From Kineococcus terrestris (lineage in GTDB: Bacteria; Actinomycetota; Actinomycetes; Actinomycetales; Kineococcaceae), in the NCBI RefSeq assembly GCF_041020765.1, contig NZ_JBEUEJ010000022.1: a stretch of DNA of 64,000 bases, one strand, 5' to 3'. Both the position numbers and the translations under genes were made by a program. This document shows, piece after piece, positions 49,756-57,997 of this stretch. Numbering within the stretch: the stretch's first letter is position 1; every line of letters starts with the position of its first letter. The notes below the pieces were generated by a model, which worked only from the letters and a program-made list of their open reading frames with translations, searched no databases and was not told the origin of the DNA.

Positions 49756-50858
49756 GCGCCGACGGCGGCACGTACGCGCCCGCCCCGTTGCCCGACCCCG
49801 TCGTGTCCGAGGGCGAGTTCCCGATCGCGGCGGTCGGCCTGGACCACGGCCACGTGTTCGGCATGTGCGAGGGGCTGCTGGGCGCCGGGGCCACGCTGAG
49901 CTGGGTCTACGACCCCGACCCGGCGAAGGTGGAGCGCTTCCGCGAGCGGTTCCCGCAGGCGCGCGCGGCCCGCTCGGAGGCGGAGGTCCTCGACGACCCG
50001 GCGGTGCGGCTCGTGGCCGGTGCCGCCGTCACCAGCGAGCGCTGCGCGCTGGGCCTGCGGGTGATGGACGCCGGCAAGGACTACTTCACCGACAAGGCGC
50101 CGCTGACGACGCTGGAGCAGCTGGCCGCCGCCCGCGAGGGCGTGCGGCGCACCGGCCGCAAGTACGCCGTCTACTACTCCGAGCGCGTCCACGTCGAGGC
50201 CGCCGTGTTCGCCGGCCAGCTGATCGAGCAGGGCGCGATCGGGAAGGTCGTGCAGGTCATCGGGATGGGCCCGCACCGCCTGAACGCCGCGAACCGGCCC
50301 GCGTGGTTCTTCGAGAAGGACAAGTACGGCGGCATCCTCGTCGACATCGGCAGCCACAACGTCGACCAGGTCCTGCACTACACCGGGTCCACGAGCGCCC
50401 GGGTGGTCAACAGCCAGATCGCGAACTACGCGAACCCCGAGCACCCGGAGCTCGACGACTTCGGCGACGCCAACCTCGTCACGGACACCGGCGCCACCGG
50501 CTACTTCCGCTGCGACTGGTTCACCCCCGACGGCCTGCAGTCCTGGGGCGACGGGCGCACGTTCATCCTCGGCACCGAGGGGTACATCGAGCAGCGCAAG
50601 TACTTCAACCTCGGCACCCAGGACGGGCCCGGCCACGTGTTCCTGGCCAACGGCGAGCAGGAGACGCACTTCCGGGTCTCGGGCAAGGTCGGCTACCCGT
50701 TCTTCGGGCAGCTCGTGCGCGACTGCCTGGAGCGCACCGAGACGGCGATGACGCAGGAGCACGCCTTCACCGCCATCGAGCTCGCGGTGCAGGCGCAGGA
50801 GGCGGCGGTGGACCTGTCCCCGGTGCCGCGCGGGGGCGCGGCGGCCCGGGTGGGCTGA
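49752..50858 (+). CDS. Gfo/Idh/MocA oxidoreductase B of the co-regulated pair
   Basis: A 368-residue protein. The Rossmann region is atypical: IAAVGLDHGHVFGMCEGLLGAGATLSWVYDPDPAKV has G-x-D-H-G-H where G-x-G-x-x-G is usual. The family E-K-P is replaced by D-K-A-P (YFTDKAPLTTLEQL), keeping the Lys. The catalytic region GGILVDIGSHNVDQVLHYTG is intact. Substitutions like these occur in a distinct Gfo/Idh subgroup; cofactor preference may differ. GTG 49752 overlaps oxidoreductase A's stop, so the two are made together and may act consecutively or as a complex. Confidence 0.88.
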   Translation: MSADGGTYAPAPLPDPVVSEGEFPIAAVGLDHGHVFGMCEGLLGAGATLSWVYDPDPAKVERFRERFPQARAARSEAEVLDDPAVRLVAGAAVTSERCALGLRVMDAGKDYFTDKAPLTTLEQLAAAREGVRRTGRKYAVYYSERVHVEAAVFAGQLIEQGAIGKVVQVIGMGPHRLNAANRPAWFFEKDKYGGILVDIGSHNVDQVLHYTGSTSARVVNSQIANYANPEHPELDDFGDANLVTDTGATGYFRCDWFTPDGLQSWGDGRTFILGTEGYIEQRKYFNLGTQDGPGHVFLANGEQETHFRVSGKVGYPFFGQLVRDCLERTETAMTQEHAFTAIELAVQAQEAAVDLSPVPRGGAAARVG

Positions 50859-50901
50859 ACCGGCCTGGTGCTCCCGCCCGCGGGGGTGCACAGTCGCTGG
50901 C

Positions 50902-51411
50902 GTGCCGTGCGACGCAGCGCGTGCGTCCCGGGCGCCGCGCTCGCGCAGCGCCGCCCGGGCGCTGGCCGCCGCCGCGGCGCTGCTGCCGCTCGCCTGGGCG
51001 TTCACCCCTCCCGCCCCGGCGCACCCGCCGCCCGTCCCGCCCCTGCCGCCGCGGGCGCGGGTGGTCGCCGACCTGCTGGCGCCCGTCTACGGCGCGGGGC
51101 GGCCCGTGCCGCTGCTGCCCGTGGCGGCGCTGCTGCGGCCCGCGCTGCCGGGCGAGCGCGGGGACCGCGTCCTGGCCTACCGCTGCGAGGCGCCCGGGCC
51201 GGTGGGCGCGGTGGCGGTGACGACGGCGGCGGCCGAGCCGGTGTGGACGCCGCTGCCGGCGGAGTCGCGCGACGGCGCCGTGCCCGCGCTGGTCTGCGAC
51301 GGCCGGACCCGCACGGCCGGCGTGGTCCTGGTGGCCACGGGCGGCGGGGGCGCCCCGCCGTCCGGCCCGTCCCCGGTGCTGCTCCTGGCCCGGGAGGTGC
51401 CCGCGCGCTGA
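50902..51411 (+). CDS. Secreted protein of unknown function
   Basis: A 169-residue product with a basic N-terminus, a hydrophobic signal segment (AARALAAAAALLPLAWAF, about 17-34) and probable cleavage near PAPAHP. A short domain follows with two Cys (AYRCEAP and LVCDGRT) that could form a disulfide. No family is recognised. The start GTG 50902 lies 7 bases after a CACAGT -10-like element, compatible with a leaderless transcript. Confidence 0.65.
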   Translation: MPCDAARASRAPRSRSAARALAAAAALLPLAWAFTPPAPAHPPPVPPLPPRARVVADLLAPVYGAGRPVPLLPVAALLRPALPGERGDRVLAYRCEAPGPVGAVAVTTAAAEPVWTPLPAESRDGAVPALVCDGRTRTAGVVLVATGGGGAPPSGPSPVLLLAREVPAR

Positions 51412-51455
51412 GCGTCCCGCGGACGGCTGTCGGACCCGCGTGCCACGCTGCGGCG

Positions 51456-51899
51456 GTGACCGCAGCGCAGGACGGGGTCCGTCAGTCGCCCGACCCGACC
51501 ACCGCGGGCGCCCTGCGCCTGGCCGTGCACGTCGACCGGCCGGCGCAGCTGGTCCACTCCTTCGCCCGCGACCCGGAGAACCTGCCGCGCTGGTCCAGCG
51601 GCGTGGGCGACGCCGTCGAGCACGAGGACGGCGAGTGGTGGGTGCGCACACCCGCGGGCCGCGCGCGGTTCCGGTTCACCGGCGACGAGCCCGGTGTCCT
51701 GGACCACGAGGTGCTCACCCCCGCCGGTGAGAGCGTGCGGGTGCCGCTGCGCGTGGTGCCCGACGGCGAGGGGTGCGAGGTGGTGTTCACGCTGCTGCGC
51801 CCGCCGGGGGCGGGCCAGGAGGAGTTCGCCCGCGACGCCGCCGCCGTGCGCGCGGACCTGGCGCGCCTCAAGCGCGTCGCGGAGGCCCTCCCGGGGTGA
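51456..51899 (+). CDS. SRPBCC/START-like protein
   Basis: A 147-residue protein with the pattern of a small ligand-binding helix-grip fold: LRLAVHVDRPAQLVHSFARDPENLPRWSSGVGDAVEHEDGEWWVRTPAGRARFRF shown for register, then VPLRVVPDGEGCEVVFTLLRPPG and a long C-terminal helix (FARDAAAVRADLARLKRV). The ligand is unknown. The start GTG 51456 follows a CACGCT hexamer by 6 bases, consistent with a leaderless mRNA. It converges with the FAD oxidoreductase, and the two stops abut. Confidence 0.8.
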   Translation: MTAAQDGVRQSPDPTTAGALRLAVHVDRPAQLVHSFARDPENLPRWSSGVGDAVEHEDGEWWVRTPAGRARFRFTGDEPGVLDHEVLTPAGESVRVPLRVVPDGEGCEVVFTLLRPPGAGQEEFARDAAAVRADLARLKRVAEALPG

Positions 51900-52964
51900 T
51901 CAGCCGCCCCACCCCGCGGGTACCGGCCGGCCGGGCCGCAGGGGCACCAGTTCCGCGGCCTCGGCGCCGTGCACGACCTCCGCGGCCAGCAGCCGCGCGA
52001 CGGCCGGCGCCAGCGTGAGGGCCGCGTGCAGCACCGCGACGTGGAGCCCGGCGGTCCCCGGGACGGGGCCGGTCAGCGGCAGGCCGTCCGCGGGCACCGG
52101 GCGCACCCCCGTCCGCGCGCCGAGGACGCGGACCGCGCCGGGCGCGACGTCGAACGCGTCCAGGACCCGCCGGCGGACCTCCTCGCCCGCCGCCCGCGGG
52201 TCCCCGCCCGCGCCCCCCTCGCCGGCGGTCGCCAGCAGCAGCCCGGCGGCGGCCTCGCGGACCTCCAGGTCCGGGGCGGCGACGAGGGTGCGCACCAGGC
52301 CCGGGGGAGCGGCCAGGCGCACCAGCAGCGCCGGGGACCCCGCGACGGGCAGGTCCAGGCCCAGCGGCGCGCACAGCGCGCGGGTGCCCGTCCCGGCGGC
52401 GAGGACGACGGCGTCGGCGGGCACGGTCCCGGCCGTCGTGCGCACGCCGGTGACCCGTGCGCCGCGCACGTCCAGCCCCGTGGCGGCCGTGCGCGGCAGG
52501 ACCCGCGCCCCGCGCGCCCGGGCCGCCCGCGCCAGCGCCCGCACCAGCGCCACCGGGTCCACCGCGCCGTCGCGCACCAGGTGCAGGGACCGCTCCGGCC
52601 GCACCCGCAGATGCGGTTCGAGCCGGGCCAGCCGCCCGGCGTCCAGCAGCCGCTCCCCGGGACCCAGCGGCACGTCCGCGGCGAAGGGCTGCGCGCCCCA
52701 CGTCACGCATCCCCGCCACCGCACCCGGGCGCCCGGCACCTGCGCCTCCAGGCGCCGGTGCTCCGCCAGCGCCAGCCGGCGCAGCGGGGTGCTCGCGTCG
52801 GGCGGGTCGCTGCCGCGCGGCTCGCCGATCCACGCGAAGGAGTCCGCGGTCACGCCGGAGGCGGGCGATCCGGCGTCCAGCAGGACGACGTCGGCGCCGG
52901 CGCGCGCCACCTCGTGCGCCACCGCCGCACCGACGATCCCGGCGCCCACCACGACCACCCGCAC
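51900..52964 (-). CDS. FAD-dependent amino-acid/glycine oxidase-like oxidoreductase (DAO family)
   Basis: A 354-residue DAO-family flavoprotein. The N-terminal dinucleotide fold is VVVVGAGIVGAAVAHEVARAGADVVLLD, followed by TADSFAWIGEPRG. A central LVRDGAVDPVALVRALARAARARGARVL segment and VLAAGTGTRALCAPLGLDLPVAGSPALLV complete the FAD domain. The C-terminal TGVRPVPADGLPLTGPVPG and HAALTLAPAVARLLAAEV are typical of glycine or D-amino acid oxidases. The substrate is unknown. It starts at ATG 52962-52964, divergent from the TetR gene. Confidence 0.88.
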   Translation of the reverse strand: MRVVVVGAGIVGAAVAHEVARAGADVVLLDAGSPASGVTADSFAWIGEPRGSDPPDASTPLRRLALAEHRRLEAQVPGARVRWRGCVTWGAQPFAADVPLGPGERLLDAGRLARLEPHLRVRPERSLHLVRDGAVDPVALVRALARAARARGARVLPRTAATGLDVRGARVTGVRTTAGTVPADAVVLAAGTGTRALCAPLGLDLPVAGSPALLVRLAAPPGLVRTLVAAPDLEVREAAAGLLLATAGEGGAGGDPRAAGEEVRRRVLDAFDVAPGAVRVLGARTGVRPVPADGLPLTGPVPGTAGLHVAVLHAALTLAPAVARLLAAEVVHGAEAAELVPLRPGRPVPAGWGG

Positions 52965-53064
52965 CGCTCGCCCTCCCCGTGCCCTCCCGCCAGGCTGCCG
53001 GGCCGCGCGGGGCGGCGCGAGGGAGTTCCCGTCTCCCGGCCCGGAGGGCGCCGTCTTCGCTTGA

Positions 53065-53099
53065 CCACGGCTCCAGCGAAGAGGACGCTGGAGCCGTGG
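53065..53099. promoter_or_regulatory. Perfect 14-bp inverted repeat over the TetR promoter and start
   Basis: Arms 53065-53078 and 53086-53099 are perfect complements with a 7-base spacer (AAGAGGA). A TTGACC -35 (53061-53066) and a GACGCT -10 (53084-53089, 17-base spacing) are embedded, and the right arm covers the GTG start. This fits an autoregulatory TetR operator. Confidence 0.7.
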
Positions 53100-53695
53100 C
53101 GGGGACGCGCCCGTACCGGATGGGGGTCCGGGCCGCGAGCACCGAGCGCACCCGCCGGCGCCTCCTCTCGGCCGCTCGGGCCGAGTTCCTCACCAGGCCC
53201 TACGACGACGTCCGGCTCGCGCGCGTCGCCGCGGCGGCCGGAGTGAGCCAGCAAACACTGCTCAACCACTTCACCTCCAAGGAGAACCTGTTCCTCGCCG
53301 TCCTCGACGAACTGGGGGCGGAGATCCGGGCGGCCCGCGCGCCGGTGCCCCGCGGAGACGTCGACGCGGCCGTCGCGCAACTGCTGCGCGAGTACGAGGA
53401 GTACGGCGACGCGTACGCGTTCCTGCTCCCGGCGGTCGAGCGCGCGCCTGACCTGCTCGGCGGGGTCCTCGCCACGGCGCGGACCACCCACACGTCCTGG
53501 CTGGCGGACGTCTTCGGCGACGTCCTGCCCCACGATCCGCGCCACCGGCGGCGCGTCCTGGCGGCCCTGTACGCCTCGACCGACGTGGGGACCTGGAAGC
53601 TCCTGCGCCGCGACCTGGGGCGCTCGCGCGCCGAGACCGGCGCCACCCTGCGGCTCATGCTCCGCGCCGTGCTCGCCGCAGCGGCCGGACCCTGA
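53096..53695 (+). CDS. TetR-family transcriptional regulator
   Basis: A 199-residue repressor. The N-terminal helix-turn-helix reads TERTRRRLLSAARAEFLTRPYDDVRLARVAAAAGVSQQTLLNHFTSKENLFLAVLDELG (about residues 17-75). An all-helical ligand domain of about 120 residues follows. GTG 53096 lies 6 bases after a GACGCT -10 and inside a perfect inverted repeat; ATG 53119 is an alternative start. The glycosyltransferase gene follows after 25 bases, so the pair is probably one transcript that it represses. The inducer is unknown. Confidence 0.9.
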   Translation: MAGTRPYRMGVRAASTERTRRRLLSAARAEFLTRPYDDVRLARVAAAAGVSQQTLLNHFTSKENLFLAVLDELGAEIRAARAPVPRGDVDAAVAQLLREYEEYGDAYAFLLPAVERAPDLLGGVLATARTTHTSWLADVFGDVLPHDPRHRRRVLAALYASTDVGTWKLLRRDLGRSRAETGATLRLMLRAVLAAAAGP

Positions 53696-53720
53696 CGGCG
53701 CACCGTCCGGAGGAGGAACG

Positions 53721-54989
53721 ATGCACCACCTGCTCGCGCTCTGGGAGGGCGGTGGAACCGTCCCGGTGGAGCTGGGCGTGACCCGGCGCCTGCTGTCCCG
53801 GGGGCACACCGCCACCGTGCTGGGCGACCCGACGATGGAGGGCGCCGTCACGGCGCTCGGGGCCGAGTTCCGTCCCTGGGTCGAGGCGCCGCACCGCGTC
53901 GACGAGGGCGTCGACGGCGACCTGTTCCGGGACTGGGAGTGCCGGACGCCGTTCGGGCAGTTCGCCCGCGTGCGCGACCGGCTCTTCACCGGCCCGGCCG
54001 CCGCGTTCTCCCGGGACACCCGCCGCGTCCTGGCGGAGCGGCCCGCCGACGTGCTGCTGGCCAACGGTGCGCTGCTCGGCGCGCTGGCGGGTGCTGAGTC
54101 CCTCGGCGTCCCCCAGGTCTGCCTCATGCCGAACATCTACTTCGCCCCGGCGCCGGGGATGCCGCCGCTCGGGCTGGGGCTGCGCCCCGCGCGCGGTCCG
54201 CTGGGGCGCGCCCGGGACGACCTGGTCAACGGCGCCGTGAGGAGGATGTGGGACCGGGGGATGGGTGACTTCAACGCCGCGCGCGCCCTCCTCGGGCTGC
54301 CGCCCGTGCGGACGGTCTACGAGCAGTGGGACCACGCCGCCCGCGTGCTGGTCCTCACCTCGCGCGCCTTCGACTTCCCCGCCCGGCTGCCCGCCAACGT
54401 GCGCTACGTCGGCCCCGTCCTCGACGACCCTCCCTGGGCCGGATCGGTCGACCTGCCCCCGGGCGACGAACCGCTCGTCGTCGTGGGGCTCTCGAGCAGC
54501 TACATGCGGCAGGTCCCCCTGCTGCGGCGGGTCGTCGCGGCCCTGGACCGGCTGCCCGTGCGCGGGCTGGTCACCACGGGCCCGGCCGTCGACCCGGGCG
54601 AGGTGCCCGGCACGGACCGGGTGCACGTCGTGCGCAGCGCCCCGCACGCGGAGGTGTTCCCGCTGGCCGCGGTGGTCGTCACGCACGCCGGGCACGGCAC
54701 GACGGTCAAGGCCCTGGCGGCCGGTGCCGCGGTGCTGGGCCTGCCCATGGGGCGCGACCAGGCCGACAACGTCGTCCGGTTCGTCCACCGCGGGGCGGGT
54801 CTCGGGCTGAAGCCCACCGCGTCCACGGCCGCCATCGCGCGCGCGGTCCGCCGGCTGCTCGAGGAGCCGTCGTTCCGGGCAGCGGCCGCCCGGCTGGGAC
54901 GGGCGCTGCGCGAGGACGCCGCGTCCTCACCGCTCCTGGAGGAGGTGGAGGCGGCGGGCTCGCGAGCGCCGCGCGAGACCGTCCCCTGA
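53721..54989 (+). CDS. GT1-family (UGT/macrolide-type) glycosyltransferase
   Basis: A 422-residue GT-B enzyme that glycosylates small molecules. The N-terminus is HHLLALWEGGGTVPVELGVTRRLLSRGHTATVLGD. The C-terminal donor site has VVVGLSSSYMRQ, VRSAPHAEVFPLAAVVVTHAGHGTTVKALAAGAAVLGLPMGRDQADNVVRFV (about 305-355), with the HAGHGTT and D-Q pair that contact the nucleotide sugar. The start ATG 53721 has GGAGGAGGA about 3-5 bases upstream. It lies directly behind TetR, a pairing that suggests inducible inactivation or decoration of a hydrophobic compound; the acceptor is unknown. Confidence 0.9.
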   Translation: MHHLLALWEGGGTVPVELGVTRRLLSRGHTATVLGDPTMEGAVTALGAEFRPWVEAPHRVDEGVDGDLFRDWECRTPFGQFARVRDRLFTGPAAAFSRDTRRVLAERPADVLLANGALLGALAGAESLGVPQVCLMPNIYFAPAPGMPPLGLGLRPARGPLGRARDDLVNGAVRRMWDRGMGDFNAARALLGLPPVRTVYEQWDHAARVLVLTSRAFDFPARLPANVRYVGPVLDDPPWAGSVDLPPGDEPLVVVGLSSSYMRQVPLLRRVVAALDRLPVRGLVTTGPAVDPGEVPGTDRVHVVRSAPHAEVFPLAAVVVTHAGHGTTVKALAAGAAVLGLPMGRDQADNVVRFVHRGAGLGLKPTASTAAIARAVRRLLEEPSFRAAAARLGRALREDAASSPLLEEVEAAGSRAPRETVP

Positions 54990-55024
54990 CACCCCGCCCG
55001 GGCGGCGCGGCACGATGGGGGACC

Positions 55025-55843
55025 GTGCCCGTCACCCCCGCCCACCCGGCTGCCGTCCTGCCGCTGCTGCGCGGGCCCCTCGTGCCGGCGGCGCTGGTCG
55101 CGGGGGCCGTCGCGCCGGACGTGCCGTACTCGCTGCGGGCCACGGGGATCCCGGTCAGCGCGCAGTCCTGGTACGAGCCGTTCCTCAACGCGACCACCTC
55201 GCACAGCGCGGCGGGCCTGCTGCCCGTCGCCCTGCCGCTGGCGCTCGCGCTGTTCGCGCTCTGGCTGCTCGCGCGGCGACCCCTCGCAGCGCTGCTGCCC
55301 GCGCTGGCTCCGCGGCCGGACCGCACCCGCCGGGCGTGGTGGGCGGGTGCGGCGCGGGTCCTCGTGTCCGCGCTGGTGGGGATCGCGACGCACCTGGTGT
55401 GGGACGGCCTGACGCACGGTGACGGCTGGCTGGTGCAGCGGTTCCCGGCGTCGGGCGAGCCGGCGTTCGCCGGGCTGACGTGGGCGCGGGTGTGGGAGCA
55501 CGGCAACAGCGTCGCCGGGCTGCTCGTGCTGGCGGTGTTCGCGCACCGCCGGCGCGCCCGGCTGCTCGCCGGTCTGGACGGCCCGGCCCGGCGCCGCGCC
55601 GGGACCGCGCTGGTGCTCGCGGCGGGCGCCGCGCTGACCGGCGCGGTGCTCGCCGCCCGCCGGTGGTGGGGCGAGACCGGCGTGAGCGGCCTGCACCTCC
55701 TCGAGGGCGTCGCCTCGGACGCCGTCAAGGGCGCGGGCGCCGCCCTGGGGCTGGCGGCGGTCGTCGCGGTGGCGGCCTGGTGGGTGCACCGCGCCGCGAC
55801 CGGGCACCGCCTGGCGCCCGCCCGCTCCCGCGGCGGACGATGA
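55025..55843 (+). CDS. DUF4184 membrane protein
   Basis: A 272-residue protein with the DUF4184 N-terminus (PVTPAHPAAVLPLLRGPLVPAALVAGAVAPDVPY) and several transmembrane helices. Conserved polar motifs between helices are ATTSHSAAG, GIATHLVWDGLTHGDGW and WEHGNSVAG. The His/Asp pattern resembles metal-dependent membrane hydrolases of the YdjM/phospholipase C-like group, but activity is not established. It starts at GTG 55025. It lies 35 bases after the glycosyltransferase gene on the same strand. Confidence 0.8.
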   Translation: MPVTPAHPAAVLPLLRGPLVPAALVAGAVAPDVPYSLRATGIPVSAQSWYEPFLNATTSHSAAGLLPVALPLALALFALWLLARRPLAALLPALAPRPDRTRRAWWAGAARVLVSALVGIATHLVWDGLTHGDGWLVQRFPASGEPAFAGLTWARVWEHGNSVAGLLVLAVFAHRRRARLLAGLDGPARRRAGTALVLAAGAALTGAVLAARRWWGETGVSGLHLLEGVASDAVKGAGAALGLAAVVAVAAWWVHRAATGHRLAPARSRGGR

Positions 55844-55892
55844 CGCCGACCGACTCGACTCGACCGACCCGACCGACAGGAGGGGGCCCGCC

Positions 55893-56372
55893 GTGGTCCT
55901 GCCGACCAGCCACCCCCACCAGCGCTACAGCGTGCGCGGCTACCAGGAGCAGGAGCACCCCGCCGGTGACGGGTTCTCCTGGTCGTGCGAGCTGCTGCGC
56001 CACGGGCAGAGCTTCGGGCTCGTCAGCGACGAGGGACGGGGCGGGGAGTTCCGGTACGCGTTCACCGACAGCGCCCGCGGCGAGGAGTTCTGCGAGGCGG
56101 CGCGCGCCCTGCACCCGGACGCCGAGCGGCCCGCCGACCGCCTCGTCGACGAGCTGCTCACCGCCCGGCAGATGGACGCCCTGGACCAGGTCGCCTACTG
56201 CTTCGCCGAGGACCGGTTCGAGGAGACCGGCGAGCACCGCCTCGCCGACCCCGGGCTCAGCCTGGAGCAGGTGCGCCACGCCCTGGCCACCGAGCACCCC
56301 GAGCGGAACCCGCGCGTGTGGGACCGCTCCGTCTCGGCGATGGTCCCCGTCCTGCCCGACCCGCCCCGCTGA
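55893..56372 (+). CDS. Hypothetical cytoplasmic protein
   Basis: A 159-residue protein without signal peptide or transmembrane segment: HQRYSVRGYQEQEHPAGDGFSWSCELLRHG, FRYAFTDSARGEEFCEAARAL, DRLVDELLTARQMDALDQVAYCFAEDRF. Composition and codon use are those of a real gene. No family is recognised. The start GTG 55893 lies after AGGAGGGGG. A long hairpin terminator begins at its stop codon. Confidence 0.7.
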   Translation: MVLPTSHPHQRYSVRGYQEQEHPAGDGFSWSCELLRHGQSFGLVSDEGRGGEFRYAFTDSARGEEFCEAARALHPDAERPADRLVDELLTARQMDALDQVAYCFAEDRFEETGEHRLADPGLSLEQVRHALATEHPERNPRVWDRSVSAMVPVLPDPPR

Positions 56373-56432
56373 CTCCTGGCGCGTCCACCACCCCTCCCGG
56401 TCGCGGGAAGGGTGGTGAACGCGCCAGGAGTC
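56371..56432. terminator. 62-base near-perfect palindrome, bidirectional terminator
   Basis: Stems of 14 (56371-56384 with 56419-56432), 8 (56386-56393 with 56410-56417) and 5 base pairs (56395-56399 with 56404-56408) are separated by single mismatches, with a GTCG loop. It overlaps the stop of the gene at 55893 and faces the convergent CDP-glycerol transferase gene. Confidence 0.85.
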
Positions 56433-56448
56433 GGACGGGGAGGCGGGG

Positions 56449-57519
56449 TCAGGCGAGGCCGAGGGCGTCGAGGACGCGCTCGGACGCCCGGCCGTCCTCC
56501 AGCGCGCACCAGCGCTCGCGGAACCGCGCGTACTGCTCCTCGCTCGCCGCGGCCACGCCCGGCAGGTCCCGCAGCGCCGCGGTGAGGGAGTCCTGGTCGC
56601 GCAGGACCGGGCCGGGACCCTCGGTCTCCAGGTCGATCGTGAAGCCGCGCAACCGGTCCCGGTAGTGCTCCAGGTCGTACGCGTACAGCAGGACCGGCTT
56701 GCCGGTGACGGCGAAGTCGAACATCGAGGAGGAGTAGTCGGTGACCAGGACGTCGGCGGCCAGGTACAGGTCGGAGATGTCCGGGTGCCCGGAGGCGTCG
56801 CGCACCCGCTCACCGGTGGCCGGCCGGCGGTGGTGGGCGACGTAGTGGTGCAGCCGCAGCAGCACCACGACGTCCGGCCCGAGCCGCTCCGTGAGGGCCG
56901 CCACGTCCAGCCCGAGGGGCGCGTCGGTGGCCGCGGCGGCCTCGTCGTCGCGGTACGTCGGCGCGTACAGGACGGCGGTCGCGCCCTCCGGCACGCCCAG
57001 CGCGGCGCGCACGCGCGCGCGGCGCTCGTCGCGGTCGCCGGCGTTCAGCACGTCGTTGCGCGGGTAGCCCGTCTCCAGCGCCGCGCCGGTGCGCCCGAAC
57101 GCCGCCAGCAGCAGCTGCGTCGCCGCCGGGCTGGGGGAGACGAGGTGGTCCCAGCGGGCGATGTCCTCGTCGAGGGCGGCCATGACGTCCTCGGCCGGCA
57201 GGGAGGCGGCGTCGCGGTGGATGCGCTTGAGCGGGGTGCCGTGCCAGGTCTGCAAGTACCGCGCCCCGGGGGGTTTGCGCCACTCGTCGAGCTGCACGTG
57301 GGTGTTCGACACCAGCAGGTCCGCGGACTCCAGCGCCGCCACGGCCTCCGGCGTCCCGATCGGCACCGTCGCCGTGCCGGGCGGGAACGCCGCCGCGTGG
57401 CGGGCGTCGGCCAGCCACAGGTGCTCGTCGCCGGTGCGCCCGCGCGCCAGCAGCGCCTCGTGCAGCGCGCGCGGGTTGTCCGCGTACCGGCCGTTGAACG
57501 CGTTCCAGACGACCCTCAC
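56449..57519 (-). CDS. CDP-glycerol:poly(glycerophosphate) glycerophosphotransferase family protein
   Basis: TagF/TagB-like enzyme that adds polyol-phosphate units to teichoic acid or a related surface polymer. The 356-residue protein has the PF04464 landmarks YLQTWHGTPLKRIHRD, SPSPAATQLLLAAFG, ETGYPRNDVLNAGD, VLYAPTYRDDE, DISDLYLAADVLVTDYSSSMFDFAVTGKPVLLYAYDLEHY and GFTIDLE. The catalytic His pair region (WHGT and RLHHYVAHH) is present. GTG 57519 overlaps the upstream PLDc_N stop in a GTGA. Length is the catalytic domain only. Confidence 0.9.
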   Translation of the reverse strand: MRVVWNAFNGRYADNPRALHEALLARGRTGDEHLWLADARHAAAFPPGTATVPIGTPEAVAALESADLLVSNTHVQLDEWRKPPGARYLQTWHGTPLKRIHRDAASLPAEDVMAALDEDIARWDHLVSPSPAATQLLLAAFGRTGAALETGYPRNDVLNAGDRDERRARVRAALGVPEGATAVLYAPTYRDDEAAAATDAPLGLDVAALTERLGPDVVVLLRLHHYVAHHRRPATGERVRDASGHPDISDLYLAADVLVTDYSSSMFDFAVTGKPVLLYAYDLEHYRDRLRGFTIDLETEGPGPVLRDQDSLTAALRDLPGVAAASEEQYARFRERWCALEDGRASERVLDALGLA

Positions 57520-57755
57520 CGGCCGGCCCGCCCGCGCCCGAGCGCGAACCAGGCCAGCGGCAGCAGGCCCGCCGAGCTGGTCACGGCCAGCGCGAGCGCC
57601 CACGCGGCCTTCGGCCCGCGCACCCGCTCGCGCGGGGTGCGGGTCAGGTCCGCGAGGGCCACCGCCCGCAGGACCGCGTCCGCCACCCCCGCGGCCACCA
57701 GCGCCCGCTGCACCCCCGGATCCAGCTCCCGCCACCGCGCGTCCGCTCGTCCCAC
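57516..57755 (-). CDS. Small PLDc_N-type membrane protein, with a possible lipoprotein N-terminus in frame
   Basis: From GTG 57755 (GAGGAGG five bases upstream) a 79-residue protein is read. One helix covers VQRALVAAGVADAVLRAVALADL, then TRTPRERVRGPKAAWALALAV, then a second helix SAGLLPLAWFALGRG. This is the PLDc_N pattern of small membrane proteins. The same frame is open up to GTG 58001, which overlaps the GerMN gene's stop. That GTG would add 82 residues starting with a signal sequence and lipobox (SAAALTAC). Which start is used is unresolved. It is coupled to the glycerophosphotransferase. Confidence 0.65.
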   Translation of the reverse strand: MGRADARWRELDPGVQRALVAAGVADAVLRAVALADLTRTPRERVRGPKAAWALALAVTSSAGLLPLAWFALGRGRAGR

Positions 57756-57997
57756 GTCGACCTCCTCGTCCGTCCCGCCTGCTCCGTCCCGCCGGGACCT
57801 TCCGCCGGGACCCGTCATCCTGCCCGGGGGCCGCGCGCACCGGGACGGCCGGGCCGGGCGCCGGCGGGACGGCGCAGCGGCCCCCGCCGGGTCCGCGCCG
57901 GTGCCCGCGGCCGGGTCCGGCCCGGCCGCGCACGCCGTCAGCGCGGCCGCGGACAGCACCAGGGCCGCGGCCGCCGGCGCGAGGCGCCGCGCCCCGT

